From the NCBI RefSeq assembly GCF_003070865.1, contig NZ_CP026948.1, positions 1,364,001 to 1,428,000 of the forward strand: a stretch of DNA of 64,000 nucleotides. The letters run 5' to 3'. Shown here one piece after another: positions 51,450-61,055 of this stretch. The DNA is from Corynebacterium liangguodongii (GTDB lineage: Bacteria > Actinomycetota > Actinomycetes > Mycobacteriales > Mycobacteriaceae). The notes below the pieces were generated by a model. It was given only the letters and a program-made list of their open reading frames with translations. It was not told the DNA's origin and ran no database searches. Each line of letters begins with the position of its first letter. Positions within the stretch are counted from its first letter, which is position 1. Made by a program: the position numbers and the translations under genes.

Positions 51450-51569
51450 GTGTCTCCTCTTAGTTCATGCTAGGAGCCCGTGCCGCAGGCTACAGACCCC
51501 TAGACGTTGTCATCGACGCTCATCGCTGATGCTGCTTCATGGTTGCGTACTCATCAGTGTTCGGTCTTC

Positions 51570-51905
51570 CTATCCTTTTGTTGGGTCGTTCGCGAGGCTC
51601 GCGAGGTACGTCCGTACATGACCTACGTCCACCGGTGTGGACACGCGGAGCGCGCGAGCGAACGCCCGCCGCTTCTCCGCGAGCTCTAGCGCCTCCAGTG
51701 TGGGGGTAATCCACGCCCCCCTGCCGGGGAGCCGCCTCGACGGATCCGGCAGGATCCGCCCCGGCGCCGCCGGGTCCGCCACGACCCGGAGCAACTCCGC
51801 GTCAGGCTTCGTCTCCCGGGTTGCTATGCAGGTCCTGGTGGGCACGTGGCGCCCGCTACCGCCTGCGGTATCGGGCGCCGAATGCGCCGCCGTCGTTCCC
51901 TTCAC
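51570..51905 (-). CDS. ylxR: YlxR family RNA-binding protein (DUF448)
   Basis: 111 residues with the YlxR core: TRTCIATRETKPDAELLRVV, LPGRGAWI and an EKRRAFARALR helix. It is between nusA and infB, the usual place. In other bacteria it is an RNase P or nucleoid-associated regulator. Its GTG start has GAGGGG about 6 bases upstream. Confidence 0.9.
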   Translation of the reverse strand: MKGTTAAHSAPDTAGGSGRHVPTRTCIATRETKPDAELLRVVADPAAPGRILPDPSRRLPGRGAWITPTLEALELAEKRRAFARALRVSTPVDVGHVRTYLASLANDPTKG

Positions 51906-51922
51906 AGCAACCCCTCACACAT

Positions 51923-51946
51923 GGATGCGGTTTTTAAGCCGTATCC
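51923..51946 (-). other. Hairpin in the nusA-ylxR gap
   Basis: GGATGCGG (51923-51930) can pair with CCGTATCC (51939-51946) around an 8-base loop, including one G-T pair. It lies 18 bases before the ylxR start. It may be a pausing or attenuation element, or nothing. Confidence 0.3.
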
Positions 51947-52002
51947 AACCCTACGCGAAGTCGGGCCGGAATAGTATTTCCTGCCCTCGCGGCGATTGTT
52001 GG

Positions 52003-53034
52003 CTACTCGGCCTCGATCGGGTCGGCGTCGGAGTGGATGTCTATTTTCCAGCCGGTGAGGCGCGCGGCAAGGCGGGCGTTTTGGCCTTCCTTACCTATCG
52101 CGAGGGAGAGCTGGTAGTCGGGCACGATGACGCGGGCGGACTGGGCTTCGCGATCCAAGACGTCAACACGCACGACCTTGGACGGCGCCAGCGAGTTGCC
52201 GACGTAGCGCGCCGGGTCGTCGGAGTAGTCAATAATGTCGATTTTCTCGCCCCCGAGCTGGGACATGATGTTGCTCACGCGCGCACCGCGCGGGCCGATG
52301 CAGGCCCCCTTGGCGTTGACGCCCTTGACCGTTGCCCGCACGGCGACCTTGGAGCGGTGCCCGGCCTCGCGCGCGATGGAGACGATCTCGACCGTGCCGT
52401 CGGCGACCTCGGGCACCTCTAGGGCGAAGAGCCCGCGGACGAGCTCGGGGTGAGTGCGCGAGAGGTTGATCTGCACACTGCGCTCTCCCCTGTTGACCCC
52501 CACCACGAAGGCCTTGATGCGGTCGCCGTGGCTGAGCTTCTCCCCGGGGATCTGCTCGGCGGGCAGCACGATGCCGTCCTGGGGGTCGGCCTCTGTGCCG
52601 AGCTGCACCACGACTAGGCCGCGGGCCTCCGCCGGGGCGTCGCGCTGGACGACGCCCGAGACGACCTGCCCTTCGAACCCGGAGTATTCGCTAAACACCC
52701 GGCCCGCCTCGGCCTGGCGCACGCGCCGCTTGATCGCGCCGAGCACAGCGGGGGCGCCGATGCGGGAGAAGTTCACGGGCGTGTCGTCTCGCTCGGAGAT
52801 CACCGCGCCGTCTTCGTCGCGCTCGGAGACGAGCACGGCGACATCGCCGGTGTCGGTATCGATCTCCACTCGGGCCCGCTCGCCCTCGGAGCCTTCCCCG
52901 GCGGCCTCCGCCGGCAGTTCGCGGTACTCGCGGTAAGAGGCCAGCAGTGCCTCAGCGATGGTGCGCAGAAGGTCATCGACGGGGATGCCGTGCAGCGCGG
53001 AAATGTTCTTGAGTGCATTGAGATCAATATTCAC
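52003..53034 (-). CDS. nusA: Transcription termination/antitermination protein NusA
   Basis: 343 residues: an N-terminal polymerase-binding domain, an S1 domain and two KH domains (region CIGPRGARVSNIM and AIGKEGQNARLAARL). It has no acidic C-terminal repeats, as usual in actinobacteria. It starts 10 bases after rimP ends. Confidence 0.96.
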   Translation of the reverse strand: MNIDLNALKNISALHGIPVDDLLRTIAEALLASYREYRELPAEAAGEGSEGERARVEIDTDTGDVAVLVSERDEDGAVISERDDTPVNFSRIGAPAVLGAIKRRVRQAEAGRVFSEYSGFEGQVVSGVVQRDAPAEARGLVVVQLGTEADPQDGIVLPAEQIPGEKLSHGDRIKAFVVGVNRGERSVQINLSRTHPELVRGLFALEVPEVADGTVEIVSIAREAGHRSKVAVRATVKGVNAKGACIGPRGARVSNIMSQLGGEKIDIIDYSDDPARYVGNSLAPSKVVRVDVLDREAQSARVIVPDYQLSLAIGKEGQNARLAARLTGWKIDIHSDADPIEAE

Positions 53035-53044
53035 TTGTTGCCTT

Positions 53045-53581
53045 TCAGTTGGCAGCGTCTTCGCTGGCTGTGTCGAACGTAAGCTGCGCCAGCTCCACTT
53101 CCGCAGCCGGCGGGGTCGTAAACTCCACTTCTACCACCGCGCCCGCCAATGCGGAAACCGGCCGCACGTGCACCCTCGGCGTCTTTCCCCCGACCTCGAT
53201 GAGAACGACGTTGTCCTCCGCACCGTCAAGCGCGCCGATGCGGTACGCCTCGCCCTCGATCGTGACACGGCGGCCGCGGTTGCGCCGCCAGTGCCGCGGG
53301 CGCGTGAGGGGCAGGCCGACGCCGGGGGTGGTTACCTCGAGGGTGTACCCGGCGCCGAAGTTGAGCTCCCCGGCGTCTTCTTTGGCGTCGAAAAGCGCGC
53401 CGAGCTCGTTGCTCACAGCTTCCAGCTCTTCGAGGCCGGGGCGCTCGTCCGAGTCAAGCGCGACAACGACCTGCGATTTCTTCCCTGCGGGCACCGTGGC
53501 CACGTTCTCGACGTCCATGCCGTGCGCGGCCGCGAGTGGCTCGATCATGCTGCGAAGATCTTCGGGTTTGGGAAGTGCCAT
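53045..53581 (-). CDS. rimP: Ribosome maturation factor RimP
   Basis: 178 residues with the two RimP domains: N-terminal alpha/beta (VVVALDSDERPGLEELEAVS) and C-terminal SH3-like (VEVTTPGVGLPLTRPRHW-type region then GRRVTIEGEA). It helps 30S assembly. It is the first gene of the rimP-nusA-ylxR-infB-rbfA block and is divergent from the lipoprotein gene. Confidence 0.95.
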   Translation of the reverse strand: MALPKPEDLRSMIEPLAAAHGMDVENVATVPAGKKSQVVVALDSDERPGLEELEAVSNELGALFDAKEDAGELNFGAGYTLEVTTPGVGLPLTRPRHWRRNRGRRVTIEGEAYRIGALDGAEDNVVLIEVGGKTPRVHVRPVSALAGAVVEVEFTTPPAAEVELAQLTFDTASEDAAN

Positions 53582-53612
53582 GCGCTATAGCCTAACGTGT
53601 AGCATCTCCCGG

Positions 53613-54413
53613 GTGAAGAAGCTGCTCGCCATCCTCCCCGCCTTCCTGCTTGCCTCATGCTCGGTGATGGACGTCGTGGGGCCCCGCGCGAACGGGGAGA
53701 TCATGGCCTTGGCGCGGCAGGCGAGCGCGGACGAGCTCTCGCTTGGCGGCACCCCGGCGAGCGAGCTTCGCAAAGCCCAGGCCGACCAGCTCGCAGGCGA
53801 GGCCCTGCGGCTGTGCGGCACGAGCCCGAGCGGCGAGACGCCGTCGACATGCAACGTGAGCTACGGCGATACGGACCTCCCCCGCGGCGCCGCAAGCGAG
53901 AGCGAGCTCATTGCCCGCCTGCGCGCGGATACCGTGGCGGCCGCCGCCCGCGTCCCCGAAAGCTCGGTGGACCTCGTCGTTGCCCAGGCGGTCGACACCG
54001 TCGCGCTCGAGCCGGTCCGCCTCGCTCCCCCCTCCCTCGACCGCGCGCCCGAGGCAGATGTCGAAGCCACCCGCGAGGCGCTGCGCGGAGAGTACGCGCT
54101 CGAATACGGCCTGGGCCTTGCCACCGCGTGGGCGGATGACTCCTTGCGGCAGCGTATCGACGCCCTCCGCAAGGCCGCCGATGAGCGCCGCGAGGCCTTA
54201 GTCTCCGCGCTCGCGCCCACCGGCGAGGTCCCGGCCCCCGCCCCGGGTTACGAAACCTCAGCCGCGCCTTCTGATGCCGCCTCCGCCGCCGCGTTTGTCG
54301 AGCAGCTGCGAGCCGCGCAGGTTGCCCGCCTGCGCCGTTTGGCCGCAGAGGCGCAGGGTGAGGCGTGGCGCGATGCGGCAATCGGCCTCGCCGCCCACGC
54401 GCAGCGCGCCTAG
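53613..54413 (+). CDS. Lipoprotein with DUF4439-like helical domain
   Basis: 266 residues. The lipoprotein signal KKLLAILPAFLLASCSV has its lipobox Cys at residue 16. The rest is Ala-rich and helical. The C-terminal half (about 130-266) resembles the ferritin-like DUF4439 domain, with EYALEYGLGLATAWA followed by a conserved helix. GTG 53613 is chosen for the signal; readings further upstream run through rimP. Function unknown. Confidence 0.75.
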   Translation: MKKLLAILPAFLLASCSVMDVVGPRANGEIMALARQASADELSLGGTPASELRKAQADQLAGEALRLCGTSPSGETPSTCNVSYGDTDLPRGAASESELIARLRADTVAAAARVPESSVDLVVAQAVDTVALEPVRLAPPSLDRAPEADVEATREALRGEYALEYGLGLATAWADDSLRQRIDALRKAADERREALVSALAPTGEVPAPAPGYETSAAPSDAASAAAFVEQLRAAQVARLRRLAAEAQGEAWRDAAIGLAAHAQRA

Positions 54414-54421
54414 CGTCGCCC

Positions 54422-55348
54422 TTAGCAGGGGCTGGTGTAGTCCGCGACCTGCCTGAGCTGGCGGGCGTAGCCCTCTCCTCGGGCTTCCGCGGCGCACACG
54501 CCCGCGCGGTCGGAACCATAGTCAACATAGACCGGGTAGACCAGGGCGCCGTCCTTTTCGGGGCGCAGCGAAGCGCACTGGTGCGGGTAGGTAGCCTGCG
54601 CGCCCGAGTGGCGGGCCATAGCCTGGTAGACCGGCGGCTGCGGGTCTTGTCCCGAGGAGACGAGGACGGATCCCACGATGAGCACGTACTCGCCCGAGCA
54701 GGACGGGATGGGCAGCCAGTCCCCGGAGCCTTGGGTCCTCGGGTCGCGCGGGACGGGCTGGGACGCCGCGGTCTCCGCGACGCAGATCATCTGGTGGGCG
54801 TCCATCACCTTGAGCAGGCTATCGGGCGCGTGCGCAGCCTCGAGTCGCTCGCGCTCGAAACACGCCAACTGGGACAGGGAATGAATGGAATGGCTGTCGT
54901 ATGGGGCCCAATGCGCGCCGTCCCAGATGGCGACGGCCAAGGAATCGGTGTGCGCCTTCCCCACAATCTTCCACGCACCGTCGCAATAGACCTCGATCAC
55001 CTCTCCTGCCCTCGGGTTCGACGGGGCGGGCTCACAGGGCCCGAGAGTTGCCGCGGCGGGCTCGTTGCGTGGCGACGCCTCGGTGGGCGATTCCTCCGCA
55101 GGATCTTGCCCGGATTCGCTCGCGGACGGCTGCTCCACGGTTGTGATCACAACCAGGCTCGCCGCCGCCTCGTCCCCTCTGGACTGGGCCGCGCCCCTGC
55201 CCAGCCACCACGCCGCGCAGGCTACGGCGATGAGCACGACGAGAGCCGCGAGCGCAATAGCCCCCTTGGTCGCAATGGTCCCTGCGCGCGGTCCCTCCCC
55301 GGAGCCGCAGGGAGGGGGCGGGGTGGTCACGGGGTCGTCGTCACGCAT
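54422..55348 (-). CDS. Single-pass membrane protein with Cys-rich extracellular domain
   Basis: 308 residues with a Pro-rich N-terminus, one membrane segment (about residues 29-50) and a Ser/Glu/Ala-rich stalk. A domain of about 200 residues follows with eight or so Cys (including EVYCDGAWKIVG, ACFERERLE, SCSGEYV, QCASLRP). Paired Cys suggest an oxidised extracytoplasmic fold. I do not recognise the family. It lies between the DUF4439 lipoprotein and the MMPL transporter, both envelope proteins. Confidence 0.7.
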   Translation of the reverse strand: MRDDDPVTTPPPPCGSGEGPRAGTIATKGAIALAALVVLIAVACAAWWLGRGAAQSRGDEAAASLVVITTVEQPSASESGQDPAEESPTEASPRNEPAAATLGPCEPAPSNPRAGEVIEVYCDGAWKIVGKAHTDSLAVAIWDGAHWAPYDSHSIHSLSQLACFERERLEAAHAPDSLLKVMDAHQMICVAETAASQPVPRDPRTQGSGDWLPIPSCSGEYVLIVGSVLVSSGQDPQPPVYQAMARHSGAQATYPHQCASLRPEKDGALVYPVYVDYGSDRAGVCAAEARGEGYARQLRQVADYTSPC

Positions 55349-55448
55349 GCGGGTTGTCCTTCCCTGGAGTCGTTATGCCCCGCAATCCTAACGTATACAT
55401 CTGCCACTGACACCAGCGATGTCGCGGGCGTGCTGTAGCTTCTTATTC

Positions 55449-57374
55449 ATGACTGAGACCTTGATCCGCCGCGCCCGCTGGGTAGCGCTCGCGATCTGCG
55501 CGCTCGCCGCCTTCCTCATCAGCCTTGGCCCCGCCGCCGCCCCAAACTCGCCGACCGCGATGCTTCCCGATGGCTTCGATTCCACCACCGTCGCCGCGGC
55601 CCGCGCCGCCTCAGGAGACCCCGGGGCGGGCGCCGCGGTGGTGCTCTATACGGGCCTAGCACCAAAGGACCTGGCGCTGATTAAGGACAAGGCCGCCGAG
55701 CTCGGCGGGCCTATGATCCCGAACGAGGCGGGCGACGCCGCCATCGTGCCCGTCACTGTCGAGTCGGAATCCCTCACCGACAACGTCGACGTGATCGGAT
55801 CGCTGCGTGAGGCGGCGGCAGTCGGCCTCCCCGAGGGCGCGGAATCGAGCGTGACCGGCCCCGCCGCCATCGAGGCGGACCTCTCAGCGGTGTTCTCCGG
55901 GGCCAACGTCACGCTGCTCGCCGTGACCGCCTCCATCGTCGCGATCCTGCTCGTGCTCACCTACCGCTCACCGATCCTGTGGATCCTCCCCTTGCTCGTG
56001 ATCGGGCTCGCCGACAGGCTCGTGGCCACGACGTATACCCGCGTCCTCGACACCTTTGGCATGCAGTTCAACGAGTCAACCGGCGGGATCCTCTCCGTGC
56101 TCGTCTTCGGCGCGGGCACGAACTACGCCCTGTTGCTTATCTCCCGCTACCGCGACGAGCTCACCCGCACGCCCGACCGCTTCACCGCGATGGCGAGGGC
56201 GTGGAGGCCGACGGTGGCGACGATCACCGCTTCGGCGGCCACCGTCGTCATTGGTGTGGCCTGCCTGCTGCTCTCCCACACGCCCTCGACACGCGCGCTC
56301 GGAGCCGCGGCGGCATTCGGCGTCGCCGTCGCCTTGTTCTTCGGCGCCGTGGTCTTACCCGGCATCCTCGTCATCCCCGGCCGCTGGGTCTTTTGGCCGC
56401 GGCGCCCGCAGCTCGGGGAAGAGCCCACGCACCGCCTGTTCGACTCCGCCGGCCGCCTCGTGGCGGCGCGCCCTGTGGCGGTCCTCGCGGCCTCCCTCGG
56501 CCTGCTCGGGGCCTTGAGCCTCGGCGCCCTGGGGATTCAGACTGGGCTGACCCAATCTGACCAATTCATCGACACCCCCGAATCCATCTCCGCCGCCGAC
56601 GATCTGGCGCAGGCCTTCCCGCAGAAGTCGGCCACGCCGGCGATCGTCGTGAGCGACGACCCAGCGCGCGCCACCGCCGCTCTCGAGCAGGCGGGGCTCG
56701 ACGTCATGAGCACCGGCGGGACAGAGCTCCAGGTCTCCGGGGGCGATACGGAAACCATCCGCGCTGCGCTCGAGGGCACCGGGGCGAAGGTCGGCGGGCT
56801 AGACGCAGAGCTCTTCGACACCGAGCAGGCCGCGGAACAGGACCGGGCGCTGATCTTCCCCGTCGTCTTGCTGCTCATCTTCGGCGCACTCGTCGTCCTC
56901 CTGCGCTCGCTGGTCGCCCCCCTCATCATGACGGCCTCGGTGCTGCTCACCAACGTCGCAGCGCTCGGGATCGGGTGGTGGGTCTCCCACCACGTCTTCG
57001 GCTTCGAGCGCTTCGATTCGGCCACCCCGCTCTACGCCTTCGTCTTCCTCGTCGCCCTCGGCATCGACTACACGATCTTCCTGGTCACCCGCGCCCGCGA
57101 AGATGCCTCCGAGCTGGGCACGCGGCGCGGTGTCCTCACCGCGCTCTCGACGACGGGCGGGGTGATCACCTCGGCCGGGATCCTGCTCGCCGCGGTCTTC
57201 GCCGCCCTGGGCGTGCTCCCGCTCGTCGTCCTCGCCCAGATCGGCATCGTCATCTGCCTTGGTGTGCTGCTCGATACGCTCATCGTGCGCAGCCTCGTCG
57301 TCCCAGCCGTGGTGCAGGTGCTCGGCGAGAGGTTCTGGTGGCCGTCCCGGCCGGGGGCGGCACGGGAGGACTAG
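55449..57374 (+). CDS. MMPL/RND family transporter
   Basis: 641 residues, 12 membrane helices in two repeats, each preceded by an extracytoplasmic domain. The family core includes [20 protein letters not shown] in the first repeat and [20 protein letters not shown] in the second, with the Asp-Tyr pair expected for proton coupling. Relatives in Corynebacteriales move mycolic acid precursors or small lipids. It is shorter than MmpL3-type proteins. ATG 55449 is preferred. It overlaps the convergent proS end by 4 bases. Confidence 0.88.
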   Translation: MTETLIRRARWVALAICALAAFLISLGPAAAPNSPTAMLPDGFDSTTVAAARAASGDPGAGAAVVLYTGLAPKDLALIKDKAAELGGPMIPNEAGDAAIVPVTVESESLTDNVDVIGSLREAAAVGLPEGAESSVTGPAAIEADLSAVFSGANVTLLAVTASIVAILLVLTYRSPILWILPLLVIGLADRLVATTYTRVLDTFGMQFNESTGGILSVLVFGAGTNYALLLISRYRDELTRTPDRFTAMARAWRPTVATITASAATVVIGVACLLLSHTPSTRALGAAAAFGVAVALFFGAVVLPGILVIPGRWVFWPRRPQLGEEPTHRLFDSAGRLVAARPVAVLAASLGLLGALSLGALGIQTGLTQSDQFIDTPESISAADDLAQAFPQKSATPAIVVSDDPARATAALEQAGLDVMSTGGTELQVSGGDTETIRAALEGTGAKVGGLDAELFDTEQAAEQDRALIFPVVLLLIFGALVVLLRSLVAPLIMTASVLLTNVAALGIGWWVSHHVFGFERFDSATPLYAFVFLVALGIDYTIFLVTRAREDASELGTRRGVLTALSTTGGVITSAGILLAAVFAALGVLPLVVLAQIGIVICLGVLLDTLIVRSLVVPAVVQVLGERFWWPSRPGAARED

Positions 57375-59131
57375 GAATTCACAAGCTCTCGTACCTTGGC
57401 CACGACCTCACCGGCCGGCACCTCGAGGGTTTCGCCGCCACGGATGCGCAGCTCGACGATTCCGTCGGCGAAGGAACGCCCGAGGATGACGATGAAGGGC
57501 ATACCGAGCAGCTCGGCGTCTTTGAATTTCACGCCCGGGGAGACCTTGGGGCGGTCGTCGAAAAGCACCTCGAGCCCGGCGTTGCTGAACTCGGTGACGA
57601 TGCGCTCGCCCGCCTCGAGCGCGGCGGCGTCCTTGTTGGCCACGGCGACGTGGACCTGGTAGGGCGCGATCTCCACCGGCCAGATGAGGCCCTTGTCGTC
57701 GTGGCGCTGCTCTGCGACGACCGCCATCATGCGCGAGACGCCGATGCCGTAGGAGCCCATCGTGGGCACGGCGCGCTTGCCGCCCTCGTCGAGGATCTGC
57801 ACGTCCATCGCCTCGGTGTATTTTCGGCCGAGCTGGAAGATGTGGCCCAGCTCTATCCCGCGCGCGCGGGTGAGCGTGCCGTTGCCGTGTGGTGCCGGGT
57901 CGCCCTCGCGGATCTCGGCGGCCTCGACGAAGCGGTCGACGGTGAAATCGCGCCCGGCGATGAGCCCGACGACGTGGCGCTCGGGTTCGTCTGCCCCGGC
58001 GATCCACGCGGTGCCCTCTACGACGCGGGGGTCGGCGTAGACGGGAAGTTCGTGGGCGTTGAAGGAGCGCGGGCCGACGTAGCCCTTGACCAGGAAGTCG
58101 TGGGAGGCGAAGTCCTCCTCCCCTGCCAGCTCAAAGGTGGCCGGTTCGAGGGAGGCCTCGAGCCGCTTGACGTCAAGTTCGCGGTCGCCAGGGATGAGCA
58201 CCGCGGCCAGGCGCGGGCCGTCCTCTTCGCGCGGGTCGTCGACCTTGATCACCATGCACTTGAGGGTGTCGGCGGCGGTCGCCGCGTGGGCGTCGACAAG
58301 CACGCCCTGCTCATTAGCCCACTCGACGAGCGCCTCGATGGTTGCCGCGCCCGGGGTGTCGCGGACCTCCGCCTCCGGCCGGCCCTCGATGGGCAGCGGG
58401 TCGGGCGCCGGGGTGATAACGGCCTCGACGTTGGCGGCGAACCCGCCTGCGGTGGAGACGACAAAGGTGTCCTCGCCGTTGTCTGAGTAGGCGAGGAACT
58501 CCTCTGAGGCGGACCCGCCCATCGCACCCGAGGTGGCCTTGCAGATCTCGTAGCGGATGCCCACGCGGTCGAAAATGCGCTGGTAGGCGGCGCGGTGCTT
58601 CGCGTAGGACTCGTCTAGGCCCTCGTCGGTCATGTCGAAAGAATAGGAATCTTTCATGACAAACTCGCGCCCGCGCAGGATCCCGGCGCGGGGGCGGGCT
58701 TCGTCGCGGTACTTCGTCTGGATCTGATAGAGCGTGACGGGGAAGTCCTTGTAGGAGGAAAACATGTTCTTCACCGCGGTGGTGAACATCTCCTCGTGGG
58801 TAGGCCCGAGCAGCATGTCCGCGCCCTTGCGGTCTTTGAGCCGAAACAGATCGTCGCCGTACTCGGTCCAACGGTTCGTCGCCTCGTAGGGCTCGCGCGG
58901 AAGCAGCGCCGGGAACAGCAGCTCTTGGGCGCCCATCGCGTCCATTTCCTCGCGCACGATGGTCTCGATCTTGCGCAGCGTGCGCAAGCCCAGCGGCAGC
59001 CAGGTGTACACGCCCGGAGCGGCGCGGCGCACGTAGCCGGCTCGCACGAGCAGCCTGTGGCTGGGCACCTCGGCGTCGGCGGGGTCTTCGCGCAGCGTGC
59101 GCAGGAAAAGCTCGGACAGGCGTGTGATCAT
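57371..59131 (-). CDS. proS: Prolyl-tRNA synthetase
   Basis: 586 residues of the bacterial type: class II motif 1, motif 2 ([26 protein letters not shown]), the YbaK-like insertion (about residues 230-390), motif 3 ([12 protein letters not shown]) and a C-terminal anticodon-binding domain. ATG 59131 is used. It is divergent from yaaA with about 25 bases between. Confidence 0.96.
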   Translation of the reverse strand: MITRLSELFLRTLREDPADAEVPSHRLLVRAGYVRRAAPGVYTWLPLGLRTLRKIETIVREEMDAMGAQELLFPALLPREPYEATNRWTEYGDDLFRLKDRKGADMLLGPTHEEMFTTAVKNMFSSYKDFPVTLYQIQTKYRDEARPRAGILRGREFVMKDSYSFDMTDEGLDESYAKHRAAYQRIFDRVGIRYEICKATSGAMGGSASEEFLAYSDNGEDTFVVSTAGGFAANVEAVITPAPDPLPIEGRPEAEVRDTPGAATIEALVEWANEQGVLVDAHAATAADTLKCMVIKVDDPREEDGPRLAAVLIPGDRELDVKRLEASLEPATFELAGEEDFASHDFLVKGYVGPRSFNAHELPVYADPRVVEGTAWIAGADEPERHVVGLIAGRDFTVDRFVEAAEIREGDPAPHGNGTLTRARGIELGHIFQLGRKYTEAMDVQILDEGGKRAVPTMGSYGIGVSRMMAVVAEQRHDDKGLIWPVEIAPYQVHVAVANKDAAALEAGERIVTEFSNAGLEVLFDDRPKVSPGVKFKDAELLGMPFIVILGRSFADGIVELRIRGGETLEVPAGEVVAKVRELVNS

Positions 59132-59156
59132 GCGCAACATCATATCCTCTAGTCTG

Positions 59157-59876
59157 ATGCGCATGCTGATCGTCCTGCCTCCTTCTGAGACCAAGGCGCC
59201 GGGCGGCTCCCCCGGGCCGATGGCGGTGTCTTTTTCCGCGCTCGATTCCGTGCGCGCCTCGCTTCTCGACGACCTCGCGGCCCTCCCCCTCGACGAGATG
59301 GTGTCGCTGCTGAAAATCCCGCCGTCGAAGCGCGACGAGGCCGAGGAGAATCGCTCGTTGCGCGCCGCTCCCGTCATGCCCGCGATCGTCCGCTACACGG
59401 GCGTGCTTTACGACGCCCTCTCCCCCGCCTCCCTTCCCCCTGCCGCTCTCTCGCGCCTAGCCATCGGTTCCGCCTTATTCGGCATCGTCCGCGCCACAGA
59501 CCTCATTCCCCGCTACCGGCTCTCCGGCTCGGCGAAGGTACCCGCCCGCGACGGCTCCTTGCCGACGATGAAGGCGCGCTGGGGCTCGCTGGTGACCGCC
59601 GCCCTTGAACAGGAAGGCTTCGTCGTCGACCTGCGCTCGGGCACATATGCCCAGCTCGGCCGCGTACCCGGCGCGGTGACCGTGCGCGTGGAATCCGTGC
59701 AGGGGGACGGATCGCGCAAGGTGGTCAGCCACTTCAATAAGCACTACAAGGGCGAGCTGGCCAGGGCGCTGGCGCTGGGGCCGTCCTGTTCATCGGTGGC
59801 AGAGGTGGTGGAGTCTGCGCGCGACGCGGGGTTCAGCGTCGAAGTCTCCGGAACTCAGCTCACCCTGGTGGTGTAG
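59157..59876 (+). CDS. yaaA: Peroxide stress protein YaaA
   Basis: 239 residues matching the DUF328/YaaA family: [14 protein letters not shown] at the start, [10 protein letters not shown], and [14 protein letters not shown] near the end. E. coli YaaA lowers free iron under H2O2 stress. Alternative ATG at 59163. The 3' end overlaps the convergent DUF559-like gene by 22 bases. Confidence 0.9.
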   Translation: MRMLIVLPPSETKAPGGSPGPMAVSFSALDSVRASLLDDLAALPLDEMVSLLKIPPSKRDEAEENRSLRAAPVMPAIVRYTGVLYDALSPASLPPAALSRLAIGSALFGIVRATDLIPRYRLSGSAKVPARDGSLPTMKARWGSLVTAALEQEGFVVDLRSGTYAQLGRVPGAVTVRVESVQGDGSRKVVSHFNKHYKGELARALALGPSCSSVAEVVESARDAGFSVEVSGTQLTLVV

Positions 59877-60787
59877 GCGGTCTTCACCTCGTTTAAGAAG
59901 CCTTGCGGGTTTTTCAGCAGGAAACCCGGCCGATAGCGCAGAACCCTATAGCCTTGGTTTTCGATCTGCTTTTTGCGGTCGTTTTCCTTCCTTATCGTCT
60001 CAGCCGTGCCGTATTCGTACTTGGAGTCCCCATCGATTTCAATAAGTAGCCAGCCGTCTATGCCGAGGTCAGCACGGTAGCGTCCGACGCTGAACTGGGG
60101 GACGGGGTCGAAGTGGGCGGCGATCAAAAGTGCTCTGGCCAGCGACTCGTAGGGGGATTCCGATAGTGGGGTGGCGTGTGCGAGGCACTGCCTGGCAATC
60201 CTGGCGCCCTTGAATCGCCCCATTGCCTCGATCTGCCGCCTGATGTGCTGTGTGTCTACTCCCACTCGCAGCAGCCAGTCGAAAGCGACGAGCCCTTCCG
60301 GGAATCCGTGGGTGCGCGCAATGTCAATGGCGGTTCTGATTAACTTAGTCGCGCGGCATCCCTCAGTCGTGTAGGTCTCCGCCTCGGTGAGACGGAAGTG
60401 CCTGGCTTGGTACCGGGGGTTCTTTCTTATCGACGCCCCTATGCTCCGCGCCGTAGCACTTAGTTCAACCCTTTCTTCCGTCGTTGCGACGACCCACATC
60501 CCCGCAACCCGTGCCGCCGACCTACCGACCAGCACCGATGTGTGAGTGTTGCGCCCGGCCGCGACAGCTTCTAGCAGCTTGCGCTCATGGTTGGGTAGCT
60601 GGTCCCACTCGGCCGCCGGGTAGTAGAGCTGAGGGGACAGCGGGACCAGCGAACGGTCCGCTATGGCATGCCATATGTGCCGTTCACCGTGCGAAATCCT
60701 TCGCGTATCGATGATCCCATCGGATAGCTTTCGGCGCCGCTGCGCCTCCCGCGCAACTTCCACCTGGTTTCTTCTATCGAACCCCAT
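59855..60787 (-). CDS. DUF559-like endonuclease-domain protein
   Basis: 310 residues. The N-terminal 100 residues look like a winged-helix/AbiEi-like region. The C-terminal 90 residues carry a Vsr/DUF559-type PD-(D/E)xK arrangement: DLGIDGWLLIEIDGDSKYEYG with Asp and Glu, and a KQIENQGYRVLRYRP strand with Lys and Arg. Such proteins are abundant and variable in Corynebacterium. The target is unknown; a defence or DNA-repair role is possible. It faces away from the repeat block and the AAA+ gene. Confidence 0.8.
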   Translation of the reverse strand: MGFDRRNQVEVAREAQRRRKLSDGIIDTRRISHGERHIWHAIADRSLVPLSPQLYYPAAEWDQLPNHERKLLEAVAAGRNTHTSVLVGRSAARVAGMWVVATTEERVELSATARSIGASIRKNPRYQARHFRLTEAETYTTEGCRATKLIRTAIDIARTHGFPEGLVAFDWLLRVGVDTQHIRRQIEAMGRFKGARIARQCLAHATPLSESPYESLARALLIAAHFDPVPQFSVGRYRADLGIDGWLLIEIDGDSKYEYGTAETIRKENDRKKQIENQGYRVLRYRPGFLLKNPQGFLNEVKTAYTTRVS

Positions 60788-60870
60788 ACCCTTGTTAGAC
60801 CGGATTCTGGCGATTCCGGTTCCGTCCCGACGTCAGGCTCGTGCCCGGCAGCACTGGCGTCTGGGCCAAA

Positions 60871-60956
60871 GTCGTACATTCAAAAGCAGATAGATCGCCG
60901 TTGCCATTGTTCATACCATTTCGCCATGGCGATCTATCTGCCTTTGGATGTATGAC
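60871..60956. repeat. 29-bp imperfect inverted repeat
   Basis: Arms at 60871-60899 and 60928-60956 match in 26 of 29 positions, with a perfect 14-base core (GCAGATAGATCGCC and complement). The spacer is 28 bases and its end overlaps a perfect palindrome TCGCCATGGCGA (60921-60932). It lies in the gap between the divergent DUF559-like and AAA+ genes. Confidence 0.85.
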
Positions 60957-60990
60957 TCTCGGTGTATGACTGTGGTTGTATGACCCTGGG
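60949..60990. repeat. Three tandem 14-bp repeats
   Basis: Three head-to-tail copies at 60949-60962, 60963-60976 and 60977-60990 each begin TGTATGAC and vary only in the last six bases. The first copy is also the outer end of the 29-bp inverted repeat. Confidence 0.85.
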
Positions 60991-61055
60991 ACACGGCTCA
61001 ACACACCGACCCCACGCCAGACTTATCAATTTATCAATCGCGTAGGATTGCGGCC

